From: Patescibacteria group bacterium
GTDB taxonomy: Bacteria; Patescibacteriota; Minisyncoccia; JAHIHE01; JAGLIN01
Reading direction: 5' to 3'
NCBI GenBank assembly: GCA_029210775.1
Contig: JARGGI010000001.1
Coordinates: forward strand, 80,493 to 119,100
Length of the DNA stretch: 38,608 nt
The position numbers and the translations under genes are program-made. Below the pieces are notes generated by a model. The model was not told the origin of the DNA. It was given only the letters and a program-made list of their open reading frames with translations, and did no database searches. Positions 1 through 8,450 of this stretch are shown here, piece after piece; the stretch's first letter is position 1, and every line of letters begins with the position of its first letter.

Positions 1-92
1 ATGTTTCGGAAATCTAAAAACTAGTAAGTTATGTTTTTAAGAATGTATATATGTCGCTACTACTAATAATAAATAATAAAAAGAAATTAGTA

Positions 93-120
93 TTGACAAA
101 AAAAATAATTGTGCTATTCT
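93..120 (+). promoter_or_regulatory. Promoter for the small Phd-like gene
   Basis: TTGACA at 93-98 and TATTCT at 115-120 are separated by 16 bases, with TG at 112-113 making an extended -10. The start codon follows 36 bases downstream. Bases 1-92 hold no gene that I can recognise; a frame ending in TAG at 22-24 could be the tail of an upstream gene. Confidence 0.6.
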
Positions 121-156
121 CTATTAGTAGTTTAAAATATTTTTGTAAATGAAAAA

Positions 157-486
157 ATGAATGAAGACAGTTTTGATAAAATTAAAAAACTTATAAAAGT
201 GATTGGTGGAAAGGTTATTATAGTTGAAGATGGTAATCCTACTTTTGTAATTATAGATGTTGATGAATATGTTAATTACTCAGAAATTAAAAATCATTTT
301 ATTAACGAAACTTCAAAGTCAAAGAAGATAGTTGAAGAAAGAATAAACAAAGATATAAACGTTTGGAAAAGTATGCAGGATGAAAGAAAAATTAAACAAT
401 TTGAATCAGAAAATATTCGCAAAGATAGCAACAAAAATGAGATTAATAATGATGCTATTAACGATATTACCATTGAAAGTTTATAA
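157..486 (+). CDS. Small Phd/YefM-like protein (possible antitoxin-type DNA-binding protein)
   Basis: This is a protein of 109 residues. Residues 8-40 (KLIKVIGGKVIIVEDGNPTF followed by VIIDVDEYV) resemble the N-terminal fold of Phd/YefM antitoxins, where a short helix is followed by a beta-rich segment reading '..pfVIids.DEY'. The remaining 65 or so residues are highly charged (Lys, Glu, Asp, Asn) and probably helical or disordered, which in Phd-type proteins is the toxin-binding part. No toxin gene lies next to it: the next gene is EF-Tu. It has its own promoter and no Shine-Dalgarno sequence. Without a partner it may be an orphan regulator rather than half of a toxin-antitoxin pair. The family assignment rests on motif resemblance only. 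Confidence 0.5.
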   Translation: MNEDSFDKIKKLIKVIGGKVIIVEDGNPTFVIIDVDEYVNYSEIKNHFINETSKSKKIVEERINKDINVWKSMQDERKIKQFESENIRKDSNKNEINNDAINDITIESL

Positions 487-499
487 AATTCATAAAGTA

Positions 500-528
500 T
501 TGACAAGAATAATAATAGAGTATATAAT
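500..528 (+). promoter_or_regulatory. Consensus sigma-70 promoter for tuf
   Basis: TTGACA at 500-505 and TATAAT at 523-528 are separated by exactly 17 bases, a perfect match to the housekeeping consensus. It leaves an untranslated leader of about 200 bases (roughly 535-736) before EF-Tu. The leader is very A+T-rich. Just before the gene it reads TCCT-AAAAA-AGGAG, so the Shine-Dalgarno bases could pair weakly with the preceding TCCT. I see no known riboswitch in it. Confidence 0.75.
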
Positions 529-736
529 TTAACTTGTTATTAATATGTTTTTAATAAAGTAAATTTAGCAATAAAATTCATAATAAAATGAAACTTGCAA
601 AATTTCTCAGATATGTTAATGTAAAGTCATTGTTTTATAATAAATATTCATTTAAATTTAAAAATTAATCTTAATGAACTAGAGTTTAAAATGTAAATAT
701 TTTTGGCCCTAGTCCTAAAAAAGGAGAATCATAAAA

Positions 737-1936
737 ATGGCGGAATTATTTGACAGATCAAAACCACATGTCAATGTGGGTACTATAGGTCACGTTGATC
801 ACGGAAAAACAACACTAACAGCAGCTATGCTAGCTTGTTTGTCTTCATCAGGTCAAAAAGCTTCAAAAAAGGGAGTTGCTGAAATTGACAGTGCTCCAGA
901 AGAGAAAGAAAGAGGCATTACAATTGCTACTTCTCATCAAGAGTATGAATCAGATAAAAGACATTACGCTCATGTAGACTGTCCAGGTCATGCTGATTAT
1001 ATTAAAAATATGATTACAGGTGCCGCTCAAATGGACGGTGCTATTTTAGTTGTTGCTGCTACTGATGGTCCTATGCCTCAGACAAGAGAGCATATTTTAC
1101 TTGCAAGACAAGTTGGAGTTCCTGAAATCGTTGTTTTTATTAATAAAGTAGATCAAGTTGATGATCTTGAATTAGTTGATCTTGTTGAAGAAGAAATTAG
1201 AGAGCTATTAACAAAATACGAATTTGACGGAGCAAATGCTTCAATTGTTAGGGGTTCCGCACTTCAAGCGCTTGAATGTGCATGTGGAAAAGCTGAATGT
1301 GAAAAATGTAATCCAATTTTAGAAATTGTGAAAGCTCTTGATGAAAAAATTCCAGAACCAAAGCGAGATATTGATAAGCCATTTTTAATGCCTATTGAGG
1401 ATATCTTTTCAATTGAAGGAAGAGGAACAGTTGTGACTGGAAGAATTGAAAGAGGTGTAGTTAATTTGAATAATGAAGTAGAATTAGTTGGACTTGGAGA
1501 TACAAGAAAGGTTGTTATTACGGGAATTGAAATGTTCAATAAACAATTAGATAGAGGTCAAGCTGGAGATAATGCTGGAATTTTACTTAGAGGCATTAAA
1601 AAAGAGGAAGTTGAAAGAGGACAAGTTTTGGCAGCTACAGGTTCAATTACTCCACACTCAGAATTTGAAAGTGAAGTATATGTTTTGACAAAAGAAGAAG
1701 GCGGAAGACATACTCCATTTTTTTCTGGATATAAACCACAATTTTATATAAGAACAACTGATGTAACAGGCGATACAACTTTACCAGAAGGAACAGAAAT
1801 GGTTATGCCTGGAGATACAGTAAAGATAATTGTAAAACTAATTTCACCAGTTGCTATGGAAGATGGCATGAGATTTGCAATCAGAGAAGGTGGAAGAACA
1901 GTAGGAGCGGGTGTTGTTACTAAGATTATAAAATAA
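737..1936 (+). CDS. tuf: Elongation factor Tu
   Basis: EF-Tu is the GTPase that carries aminoacyl-tRNA to the ribosome. At 399 residues it has the usual length. The G motifs are intact: GHVDHGKT at 18-25, DCPGH of switch II, NKVD, and the RGSAL motif. The two beta-barrel domains follow, starting at [20 protein letters not shown]. It is one of the few genes in this window with a clear Shine-Dalgarno sequence (AAGGAG at 721-726). It stands directly before S10, as in the str-S10 order, but S12, S7 and EF-G are not upstream. An oddity is a four-cysteine insert at C181-x-C183-x4-C188-x2-C191, after the G5 motif, where E. coli EF-Tu has a short acidic stretch. Confidence 0.97.
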   Translation: MAELFDRSKPHVNVGTIGHVDHGKTTLTAAMLACLSSSGQKASKKGVAEIDSAPEEKERGITIATSHQEYESDKRHYAHVDCPGHADYIKNMITGAAQMDGAILVVAATDGPMPQTREHILLARQVGVPEIVVFINKVDQVDDLELVDLVEEEIRELLTKYEFDGANASIVRGSALQALECACGKAECEKCNPILEIVKALDEKIPEPKRDIDKPFLMPIEDIFSIEGRGTVVTGRIERGVVNLNNEVELVGLGDTRKVVITGIEMFNKQLDRGQAGDNAGILLRGIKKEEVERGQVLAATGSITPHSEFESEVYVLTKEEGGRHTPFFSGYKPQFYIRTTDVTGDTTLPEGTEMVMPGDTVKIIVKLISPVAMEDGMRFAIREGGRTVGAGVVTKIIK

Positions 1937-1964
1937 GGAGAATTTTCTTCTTATTTTATTTTTT
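1930..1964 (+). terminator. Intrinsic terminator overlapping the tuf stop codon
   Basis: Arms at 1930-1940 and 1947-1957 form an 11-bp stem with one G-T pair and a six-base loop (AATTTT). A T-rich tail (ATTTTTT) follows at 1958-1964. The tuf stop codon TAA (1934-1936) lies inside the left arm. It would separate abundant EF-Tu mRNA from the ribosomal operon. No strong promoter is visible between it and S10 (1965-2002), so read-through is probably partial. Confidence 0.6.
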
Positions 1965-2002
1965 AGATATTTTAATAATAATTAAGTTCAATTCCAACCG
2001 AG

Positions 2003-2338
2003 ATGGTAGAAAAAACTAAACAGGAGAATGAATCTAAAGCAAAGATTCGAGTAAAAATTAAGGCATATGATCATAAGATTATTGATCAATCGGCAAAACA
2101 AATAGTTGAAACCGCTTTAAGAAACGGAGCATCTGTTAGAGGACCAGTTCCCTTGCCAACTGAAATCAGTAAATTTACTGTAAATAGTTCAACTTTTGTT
2201 CATAAAGATGCACGAGATCAGTATGAAATGAGGGTTCACAAGAGACTTGTTGATATTCTTGATCTAAATCCGAAAATAATTGATGCGCTTACAAGTTTGA
2301 ATTTACCAGCAGGAGTATTCATTGAGATTAAGATGTAA
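2003..2338 (+). CDS. rpsJ: 30S ribosomal protein S10
   Basis: S10 is a small-subunit protein, also known as the transcription antitermination factor NusE. It has 111 residues. The motifs [15 protein letters not shown] and [10 protein letters not shown] are clear, and the C-terminal half matches the family. The N-terminus is about 8 residues longer than in E. coli. The start at 2003 has no Shine-Dalgarno sequence, as for nearly all genes of this operon. It opens the S10-spc cluster, but a gap of 189 bases separates it from L3. Confidence 0.96.
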   Translation: MVEKTKQENESKAKIRVKIKAYDHKIIDQSAKQIVETALRNGASVRGPVPLPTEISKFTVNSSTFVHKDARDQYEMRVHKRLVDILDLNPKIIDALTSLNLPAGVFIEIKM

Positions 2339-2365
2339 TTATTTGAAAATTAAATGCTAGTTTAA

Positions 2366-2518
2366 GTGTTTATCACTAGGTTTCCTTATCGTTATATCGA
2401 GGCTTTGGTAGAAAGTACTAAACATACTGAATTAGCCAATTTTGTAAGTCGGATAAAACGATTGAAATTGGTTGAAATGTCTGATTTTTTTATTTGTAAA
2501 AATTTAAAGAATAAATAG
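2366..2518 (+). CDS. Possible small ORF in the S10-L3 gap (unrecognised)
   Basis: An open frame of 50 codons starts with GTG right after an in-frame TAA and ends in TAG at 2516-2518, 9 bases before L3. The predicted peptide contains RYIEALVESTKHTELANFVS and then KRLKLVEMSDFF, which looks more protein-like than the surrounding A/T-rich noncoding DNA. There is no Shine-Dalgarno sequence, but neighbouring genes lack one too. I do not recognise a family. It could equally be a leader RNA for L3 or a chance frame. Confidence 0.25.
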   Translation: MFITRFPYRYIEALVESTKHTELANFVSRIKRLKLVEMSDFFICKNLKNK

Positions 2519-2527
2519 TTTAAATAT

Positions 2528-3145
2528 ATGAAGTTTATTTTAGGTAAAAAAATAGGAATGAGTCAGGTTTTTATTGAAACTGAAAAAGATAGGAAAGCAA
2601 TTCCTGTTACTTTGGTTGAAGCAGGTCCTTGTGTTGTGACTAAGATTAAAACAGTTGAGAATGATGGTTACAAAAGCATTCAAATGGGTTTTTCAGAAAA
2701 GAAGAACATCAACAAACCTCTTATGGGACAATTAAAAGAATTGGGGAAATTTAGATATCTTAAAGAATTCAGAATAGAAAATGATGAGAAAGAATATAAG
2801 CAAGGAGACAAGATAGATATCTCAATTTTTGAAGCCGGAGATAAAATAAGAGTAGTTGGAACATCGAAGTCTAAAGGATTTCAAGGTGTAATGAAAAGAC
2901 ATAATTTTAAATGTGGCCAAGCATCCCATGGTCAGAAACACAGCAATAGAAAACCCGGATCTATTGGAAGCGCATATCCAGAACATGTAATAAAAGGAAG
3001 AAAAATGGCTGGAAGAATGGGTGGAGAGAAAGTTTCTCAGCTTGGTCTTGAGGTGGTTAATATTGATAAAGATAATAATTTATTATTAGTAAAGGGATCA
3101 GTTCCAGGAAATATTGGTTCGCTACTCAGGGTGGTTAGTGAATAG
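2528..3145 (+). CDS. rplC: 50S ribosomal protein L3
   Basis: L3 is a large-subunit protein of 205 residues that reaches towards the peptidyl-transferase centre. The N-terminal GKKIGMSQVF is diagnostic. The extended loop contains SHGQKHSNRKPGSIG, followed by the conserved KGRKMAGRMG. The start at 2528 fits the family and follows an A/T-rich leader (TTTAAATAT) without a Shine-Dalgarno sequence. Confidence 0.97.
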   Translation: MKFILGKKIGMSQVFIETEKDRKAIPVTLVEAGPCVVTKIKTVENDGYKSIQMGFSEKKNINKPLMGQLKELGKFRYLKEFRIENDEKEYKQGDKIDISIFEAGDKIRVVGTSKSKGFQGVMKRHNFKCGQASHGQKHSNRKPGSIGSAYPEHVIKGRKMAGRMGGEKVSQLGLEVVNIDKDNNLLLVKGSVPGNIGSLLRVVSE

Positions 3146-3174
3146 AAAAATAATTTAAGATAAAGATATTAAAT

Positions 3175-3810
3175 ATGTTAAAAATTAAAACTTACAATAT
3201 AGAAGGAAAAGAATCAGGAGAAATTGAGCTTTCAAAAGAAATTTTTGCAGTGAAAAGAAATGATGATTTGATTCATCAAGCATTTGTAGCCCATATCTCT
3301 AATACAAGAGTGGTTTTGGCTAATACAAAAGACAGAGGAGAGGTGTCAGGTGGAGGAAAAAAACCATGGAAACAGAAAGGCACAGGAAGGTCAAGACATG
3401 GATCAAGTAGGTCTCCAATATGGAAAGGCGGAGGAGTTACTTTTGGACCAACCACTGAAAGAAATTTTAGTAAGAAAATTAATAAAAAAATGAAAACAAA
3501 AGCACTTTTTATGGTTTTGTCTTCAAAAGTAAGTGATAATGAATTGATAATTTTAGACGATTTAAGTTTAAATAAGGTTTCTACAAAAATAATGAAAGGT
3601 ATTTTAAATAAATTACCAACGAAAGGAAAAATTTTATTCTCTTTGGATAAAAAGGATGACAATATATTTAAATCAATAAAAAATATTTCTAACATTTCTG
3701 TAATTGCAAGTGATTCATTAAACATTGCAGATCTTTTGAAAAATAAGACATTAGTTATTAATAAAAAGGGAATTGAAGATATAGAAAAAGTATATTCGCT
3801 ACATAAATAA
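3175..3810 (+). CDS. rplD: 50S ribosomal protein L4
   Basis: L4 is a large-subunit protein whose long loop lines the peptide exit tunnel. It has 211 residues. The loop motif GEVSGGGKKPWKQKGTGRSR, followed by HGSSRSP, sits at about residues 55-82. The C-terminal globular part is Lys/Asn-rich but of family length. In proteobacteria L4 also represses its own operon; nothing in the sequence shows whether that happens here. Confidence 0.97.
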   Translation: MLKIKTYNIEGKESGEIELSKEIFAVKRNDDLIHQAFVAHISNTRVVLANTKDRGEVSGGGKKPWKQKGTGRSRHGSSRSPIWKGGGVTFGPTTERNFSKKINKKMKTKALFMVLSSKVSDNELIILDDLSLNKVSTKIMKGILNKLPTKGKILFSLDKKDDNIFKSIKNISNISVIASDSLNIADLLKNKTLVINKKGIEDIEKVYSLHK

Positions 3811-3838
3811 TATTCAAAATTAAAGTTAATAAAAATAT

Positions 3839-4309
3839 ATGGGAATTTTAAATAAAATTATAAAAAAAGACGAAAAAATCCACAAAGAAGAAAAGAAGGA
3901 TACCAAGAAAGTGGTAGAAAAGAAAAATATAGAAATTGTTGATCCGTCAAGAAGTGCGAATAAAAACAGCAAAAAAGAAACTATTTCTAAGGTTAAGAAG
4001 ATTTCGAAAGATAAAATACCTTCGCACTATTTCGATATAATCAAAAAACCACATATTTCTGAAAAAACTTTTAATCTATCACAAAAAAATCAGTATGTAT
4101 TTGTTGTTTCTGATAGAGCAAATAAATCAGAGGTTAAAAAGGCAGTAAAGGATATTTATGGAGTTTCTGTAATTGGCGTGAATATTGTTAGTGTTCCTTC
4201 TAAGTCGAGAAGGTTTAGAGGAGTGATTGGAGTTAAAAGTGGTTATAAAAAGGCGATAGTAAAACTTTCCGAAGGAAATAAAATTGACTTAATGAAAGAA
4301 AGCAAATAA
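3839..4309 (+). CDS. rplW: 50S ribosomal protein L23 with a lysine-rich N-terminal extension
   Basis: L23 sits at the tunnel exit and docks trigger factor and SRP. The core starts near residue 64 (YFDIIKKPHISEKT) and runs to the C-terminus, including VNIVSVPSKSRRFRG. The first 60 or so residues are an extra, very Lys/Glu/Ser-rich tail with no recognisable fold. Family members usually have about 95 residues; this one has 156. The extension is continuous with the core in one frame, and no later ATG with a better context was found. Confidence 0.95.
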   Translation: MGILNKIIKKDEKIHKEEKKDTKKVVEKKNIEIVDPSRSANKNSKKETISKVKKISKDKIPSHYFDIIKKPHISEKTFNLSQKNQYVFVVSDRANKSEVKKAVKDIYGVSVIGVNIVSVPSKSRRFRGVIGVKSGYKKAIVKLSEGNKIDLMKESK

Positions 4310-4337
4310 TATATAATTTTGATATAATTTAAATAAT

Positions 4338-5189
4338 ATGGCAGTAAAAAAATACAAACCAACAACACCTGGAAGAAGAGGAATGATAGGATCTGATTTT
4401 TCTACGCTTGATAAAAAAAAGCCAGAAAAAGGGTTGCTTAAAAAAAAGACAAGAAAAGTTGGAAGGGGTAGTGCTGGAAAAATTACTACAAGACACAGAG
4501 GCGGTGGTGCAAAGAAAAGATTTAGAATTATTGATTTTAAAATGAATAAGATAGACATTCCAGCTAAGGTTCAATCTATTGAATACGATCCGAACAGATC
4601 ATCATTTATCGCATTGATTGCATTCGCAGATGGTGAAAAAAAATATATTGTTGCACCAGAAGGATTGAAAAAGGAAGACAAAGTTTTATTTTCTGAAAAT
4701 GCTTCTATAAAAATTGGGAATAGATTGCCACTAAAAAATATTCCTGGAGGGACAATAATAAGTAATATTGAAATGTTTCCTGGAAAAGGTGGACAATTAG
4801 CAAGATCTGCTGGTTCATCAGCAAAATTAATGGCAATTGAAAGCGGTTATGCACATGTAAGCTTGTCCTCGGGTCAGGTTAAAATAATTCCTGAAAATGC
4901 CTATGCCACTATTGGTCAAGTAAGCAATATAAATCATAATAAGATTGTAATTGGAAAAGCCGGTAGGTCAAGGTGGATGGGGAAAAGACCGCAAGTTAGA
5001 GGAAGTGCTATGAATCCAGTTGATCATCCTCATGGTGGTGGAGAAGGAAGACAACCGATTGGATTAAAACATCCGAAAACTCCATGGGGTAAGCCAGCAC
5101 TTGGATTTAAAACTAGAAAAAAGAACAAAGGTTTAAATAAACATAAGAACAAAAAAGAAGTATCTATAGTAGAAGAAGTAAAAAGTTAA
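4338..5189 (+). CDS. rplB: 50S ribosomal protein L2
   Basis: L2 is needed for subunit association and peptidyl-transferase activity. It has 283 residues, close to the usual 275. Motifs include [34 protein letters not shown] and the near-invariant [11 protein letters not shown], which contains the conserved histidine. A short basic, then acidic, C-terminal tail extends past the conserved end. Confidence 0.97.
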   Translation: MAVKKYKPTTPGRRGMIGSDFSTLDKKKPEKGLLKKKTRKVGRGSAGKITTRHRGGGAKKRFRIIDFKMNKIDIPAKVQSIEYDPNRSSFIALIAFADGEKKYIVAPEGLKKEDKVLFSENASIKIGNRLPLKNIPGGTIISNIEMFPGKGGQLARSAGSSAKLMAIESGYAHVSLSSGQVKIIPENAYATIGQVSNINHNKIVIGKAGRSRWMGKRPQVRGSAMNPVDHPHGGGEGRQPIGLKHPKTPWGKPALGFKTRKKNKGLNKHKNKKEVSIVEEVKS

Positions 5190-5201
5190 TTAACATTTTA
5201 T

Positions 5202-5492
5202 ATGTCAAGATCACTAAAAAAAGGTCCATACGTGGATGAAAAATTATTAAAAAAAGTAAAGGATATAAAACCAGGTGACAAGGTGGTAATTAAGACCTGG
5301 GCTAGGAATTGCACCGTTTCTCCAGAAATGGTTGGGTTTACTTTTGGTGTTCATAATGGTAAACAACATATTGAAGTTTTTATTACAGAAGATATGGTAG
5401 GTCATAAACTTGGAGAATTCTCTCCAACTAAAAAGTTTGTTAGACATGGTGGTAAAATGCAAAAAGAAATTGAAAAAAAACCTTCTAAGTAA
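5202..5492 (+). CDS. rpsS: 30S ribosomal protein S19
   Basis: S19 is a protein of the 30S head that contacts S13. It has 96 residues. It begins [17 protein letters not shown] and contains [13 protein letters not shown] and [14 protein letters not shown], all typical. It lies 12 bases after L2, in the standard order. Confidence 0.97.
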   Translation: MSRSLKKGPYVDEKLLKKVKDIKPGDKVVIKTWARNCTVSPEMVGFTFGVHNGKQHIEVFITEDMVGHKLGEFSPTKKFVRHGGKMQKEIEKKPSK

Positions 5493-5540
5493 AAATTGGT
5501 TAACAAGCATAAATTTATATAAAAATATTTAATTAAACAT

Positions 5541-6017
5541 ATGGAAGTTGTAGCACATCTAAGAAATTTAAGAATTTCACCGAGAAAAGTAAGATTAATT
5601 GCTGATTTAATAAGAGGCATGAAGATTCAAGATGCAAGAATTCAGTTAGAATTTGCGAATAAAAAATCATCTGAACCGGTATTAAAATTGTTAAATTCTG
5701 CAATCGCTAACGCAATGCATAATTTCAATTTGGAAGAAAACAATCTTTATGTGTCAAAAATAATGGTAAACGAAGGTGCAACTCTGAAAAGATGGATACC
5801 AAGAGCAATGGGAAGAGCCTCAGCAATTCATAAAAGAACAAGTCATATTACAATAGCCGTAGACGAGGTAAAAAAAGATATTAAAGGAAAAAAAGAGATT
5901 AACGCAAAAGAAGACGAGAAAAAAGTAGTTAAAAAGAAAGATATTAAAAAAAATAAACTTGTTGATATAAAAGAAAATAAGAAAGAAAAAACAGGAGAAA
6001 AAAAGAAGCAGTTATAG
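5541..6017 (+). CDS. rplV: 50S ribosomal protein L22 with a lysine-rich C-terminal tail
   Basis: L22 lines the exit tunnel. The conserved core covers residues 1-112 or so: LRNLRISPRKVRLIADLIRG, then the segment ending RWIPRAMGRASAIHKRTSHI. After the core come about 45 residues made almost only of Lys, Glu, Asp, Ile and Asn. The usual length is about 110; this one has 158. Together with L23 it means that two tunnel-exit proteins in the same operon carry long charged tails. Confidence 0.95.
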   Translation: MEVVAHLRNLRISPRKVRLIADLIRGMKIQDARIQLEFANKKSSEPVLKLLNSAIANAMHNFNLEENNLYVSKIMVNEGATLKRWIPRAMGRASAIHKRTSHITIAVDEVKKDIKGKKEINAKEDEKKVVKKKDIKKNKLVDIKENKKEKTGEKKKQL

Positions 6018-6094
6018 AATAAGTCGCAAAGAATAAAGTAAATCTATTTCAAATTCAAATAATAAATAATACTATTTAAAGATTAGAAAATAAT

Positions 6095-6742
6095 ATGGGA
6101 AAAAAAATAAATCCATTTTTACATAGACTTGGGATAATAAGAGATTGGAAATCGAAGTGGTTTAACATAAATCAATACAGGGAATATCTGCGCAAAGACA
6201 TTGAAGTGAGAGAATATTTAAAGGAAAAATTGAAAAAAGCTGCGATTGAAGATATTATAATTGAGAGATCTTCTAATAGTATTGTTATAAATATTCACTC
6301 TGCGAGACCTGGTATTGTAATTGGAAGAGGCGGAACTGGAGTAGAAGAATTGAAACAAGATATAGCAAAAAAAATAAATGAAAAAACTGAATTAAAGGTA
6401 AATATAATTGAAATTAAGAATTCTGAATTAAGTGCTAATTTGGTTGCACAATCTATTGCAGAACAAATTGAAAAAAGATTACCGTTTAGAAGAGTTTTAA
6501 AACAAGCAATTGAAAAGACCATGCAGAATAAAAAAGCAAAAGGAATAAAAGTTGCAATTGCCGGAAGGTTGAATGGAGCAGAAATGGCAAGAACTGAATG
6601 GTTAAGTGAAGGTAAAATTCCACTTCAAACAATGCGTGCTGATATAGATTTTGCAAAATATGTAGCTCGAACTACTTATGGAGCAATAGGGATAAAGGTT
6701 TGGATAAATAAGGGGGAAATTTTTGAAGAAAGAGAAAATTAA
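6095..6742 (+). CDS. rpsC: 30S ribosomal protein S3
   Basis: S3 is a protein of the mRNA entry channel and has 215 residues. The KH domain motif IVIGRGGTGVEEL is clear at about residues 75-87. The C-terminal domain contains GRLNGAEMARTEW and the segment ADIDFAKYVARTTYGAIGIK. The gap to L22 is 77 bases and contains no obvious promoter. Confidence 0.97.
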   Translation: MGKKINPFLHRLGIIRDWKSKWFNINQYREYLRKDIEVREYLKEKLKKAAIEDIIIERSSNSIVINIHSARPGIVIGRGGTGVEELKQDIAKKINEKTELKVNIIEIKNSELSANLVAQSIAEQIEKRLPFRRVLKQAIEKTMQNKKAKGIKVAIAGRLNGAEMARTEWLSEGKIPLQTMRADIDFAKYVARTTYGAIGIKVWINKGEIFEEREN

Positions 6743-6773
6743 TATATTATTATAATTATTTTAAAGAAAATAT

Positions 6774-7184
6774 ATGTTGATGCCGAAAAAGGTAAAACAC
6801 AGAAAACAAATGAAGGGAAGAATGCGAGGTAAAGCATACAGAGGAAGTAAAATTTCTTTTGGTTCTTATGCTTTAAAATCTCTTGAAACTTCTTGGGTAA
6901 CAAGTCGTCAAATTGAGGCAGCAAGAAGGACGATGACTAGATATATTCAAAGAGGAGGTAAAATTTGGATTAGAATTTTTCCAGATAAGCCAATTACAAG
7001 AAAGGCCGCGGAAGTTCCTATGGGTAGCGGAAAAGGAAATCTTGATCATTATGCAGCAGTTGTAAAGCCAGGAAGGATAATATTTGAAATGGATGGCATC
7101 GCCGAAGATATTGCAAAAGAAGCAATGAGAAGAGCCAGTCATAAACTTCCTGTAAAGACGAAATTTATTATCAAAGAAAATTAA
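6774..7184 (+). CDS. rplP: 50S ribosomal protein L16
   Basis: L16 lies near the A site and the central protuberance. It has 136 residues. I chose the first ATG because [19 protein letters not shown] matches the family N-terminus (MLxPKRxKxRK); an in-frame ATG two codons later is less likely. Further motifs are [17 protein letters not shown] and [20 protein letters not shown]. Confidence 0.97.
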   Translation: MLMPKKVKHRKQMKGRMRGKAYRGSKISFGSYALKSLETSWVTSRQIEAARRTMTRYIQRGGKIWIRIFPDKPITRKAAEVPMGSGKGNLDHYAAVVKPGRIIFEMDGIAEDIAKEAMRRASHKLPVKTKFIIKEN

Positions 7185-7209
7185 TATTAAAAAGTTAAAA
7201 TTTAAAAAT

Positions 7210-7419
7210 ATGAAAGCCAAGGAACTTAGAGAACAATCAGAAAAACAATTGCAAACTTTAATAAGAGAAAGCAAAGAAATGCTGAATAAATTTAGGTTTT
7301 CTATTACAAATAGGCAATTAAAAGATTATAGTAACATTAAGAAAACAAGAAAAATTATTGCTAGAGCTAAATCTATATTAACAGAGAAAAAAAAGAATTC
7401 AACAATTAATGAAAAATAA
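7210..7419 (+). CDS. rpmC: 50S ribosomal protein L29
   Basis: L29 is a small helical protein at the tunnel exit, next to L23. It has 69 residues. It opens MKAKELREQSEKQLQTLI, the standard L29 start, and continues with NKFRFSITNRQLKDYSNIKK and KTRKIIARAKSIL. The order L16-L29-S17 is the normal one. Confidence 0.95.
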   Translation: MKAKELREQSEKQLQTLIRESKEMLNKFRFSITNRQLKDYSNIKKTRKIIARAKSILTEKKKNSTINEK

Positions 7420-7430
7420 TATTTAAATAT

Positions 7431-7682
7431 ATGGATAAAGAAAAAATTGAAGTAAAGGAAAAAGTTGGAATTGTTGTAAGTGACAAAATGGATAAAACCG
7501 TGATTGTTAGAATTGATAGACTGAAAATGCATTCGAAATATAGAAAAAAATATACAGTAAGTAAAAGATATAAAGCACATGATCAAGAGAATAAATTTAA
7601 AGAGGGTGATAAAGTTGCCATTGTGCAAACTAAACCTATAAGCAAAGAAAAAAATTGGATAGCAAAGGAAATTAAGTCATAA
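7431..7682 (+). CDS. rpsQ: 30S ribosomal protein S17
   Basis: S17 is a primary 16S rRNA-binding protein with an OB fold. It has 83 residues. The diagnostic sequence is VGIVVSDKMDKTVIVRIDRL, followed by HSKYRKKYTVSKRYKAHD and the GDKVAIVQTKPISKEKNW segment. It lies 11 bases after L29. Confidence 0.97.
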   Translation: MDKEKIEVKEKVGIVVSDKMDKTVIVRIDRLKMHSKYRKKYTVSKRYKAHDQENKFKEGDKVAIVQTKPISKEKNWIAKEIKS

Positions 7683-7709
7683 GTTTTTATAAAGTTTAAA
7701 TAGTTATAT

Positions 7710-8081
7710 ATGATTCAACAAGGAAGCAAACTTTTAGTTGCAGACAATTCAGGGGCAAAATTAATTAAGTGTATAAAAGTTCTTGGCGGTTCAAAAAAAA
7801 GATATGCTTATATTGGAGATGTTATAGTGGCCTCTGTTAAAGTTGCTGAACCTAGAGGTCAAGTTAAAAAAGGGGAAGTCATCAAAGCTGTTATTGTTAG
7901 ACAAAAGAAGAGTCTAAGAAGAGAAGATGGTTCATATATACGTTTTGATGATAACGCAGTTGTTGTTGTAGACAAAGACAAGATAACTCCAAGAGCAACT
8001 CGTGTATTTGGGCCCATTGCTAGGGAATTAAGAAGTGAGGGCTTTATGAAAATAGTTTCTTTAGCACCAGAAGTATTATAA
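7710..8081 (+). CDS. rplN: 50S ribosomal protein L14
   Basis: L14 lies at the subunit interface. It has 123 residues, the normal length. Family motifs are [47 protein letters not shown] and the end segment [11 protein letters not shown] followed by [12 protein letters not shown]. No anomalies. Confidence 0.98.
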   Translation: MIQQGSKLLVADNSGAKLIKCIKVLGGSKKRYAYIGDVIVASVKVAEPRGQVKKGEVIKAVIVRQKKSLRREDGSYIRFDDNAVVVVDKDKITPRATRVFGPIARELRSEGFMKIVSLAPEVL

Positions 8082-8098
8082 TTTATCTTAATAATTAT

Positions 8099-8425
8099 AT
8101 GAAAATCAAGAGTAATGACAAAGTTAAATTAATTACAGGAAAAGATAAAGGTAAAGAAGGAAAAGTTACCAAGGTGTTTTCTGTTGATGGTAAAATTATT
8201 GTTGAAGGTGTTAATCTTGTTAAAAGACATATTAAAAGTAGAAAACAGGGAGATCAAGGACAAAAAATTACTGTTGCATCTCCAATAAATATTTCAAATG
8301 TTGCTTTAATCTGTCCAAAATGTAATAAGCAAACAAGGGTGGGGTATTTATTAATAGAAAATGGAGAGAAACACAGAATTTGCAAAAAATGCAAGCAAGA
8401 TATAGCAGTTCAGGTTAAGAAATAA
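8099..8425 (+). CDS. rplX: 50S ribosomal protein L24, zinc-ribbon type
   Basis: L24 is an assembly initiator of the large subunit and has a KOW fold. It has 108 residues. The KOW motif is DKVKLITGKDKGKEGKVTKV near the start. The C-terminal part carries CPKC and CKKC pairs about 24 residues apart, so it is the zinc-binding form, as in Thermus, rather than the Cys-free form. Confidence 0.96.
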   Translation: MKIKSNDKVKLITGKDKGKEGKVTKVFSVDGKIIVEGVNLVKRHIKSRKQGDQGQKITVASPINISNVALICPKCNKQTRVGYLLIENGEKHRICKKCKQDIAVQVKK

Positions 8426-8450
8426 ATAAAATAATAAATTTCAAGATTTT

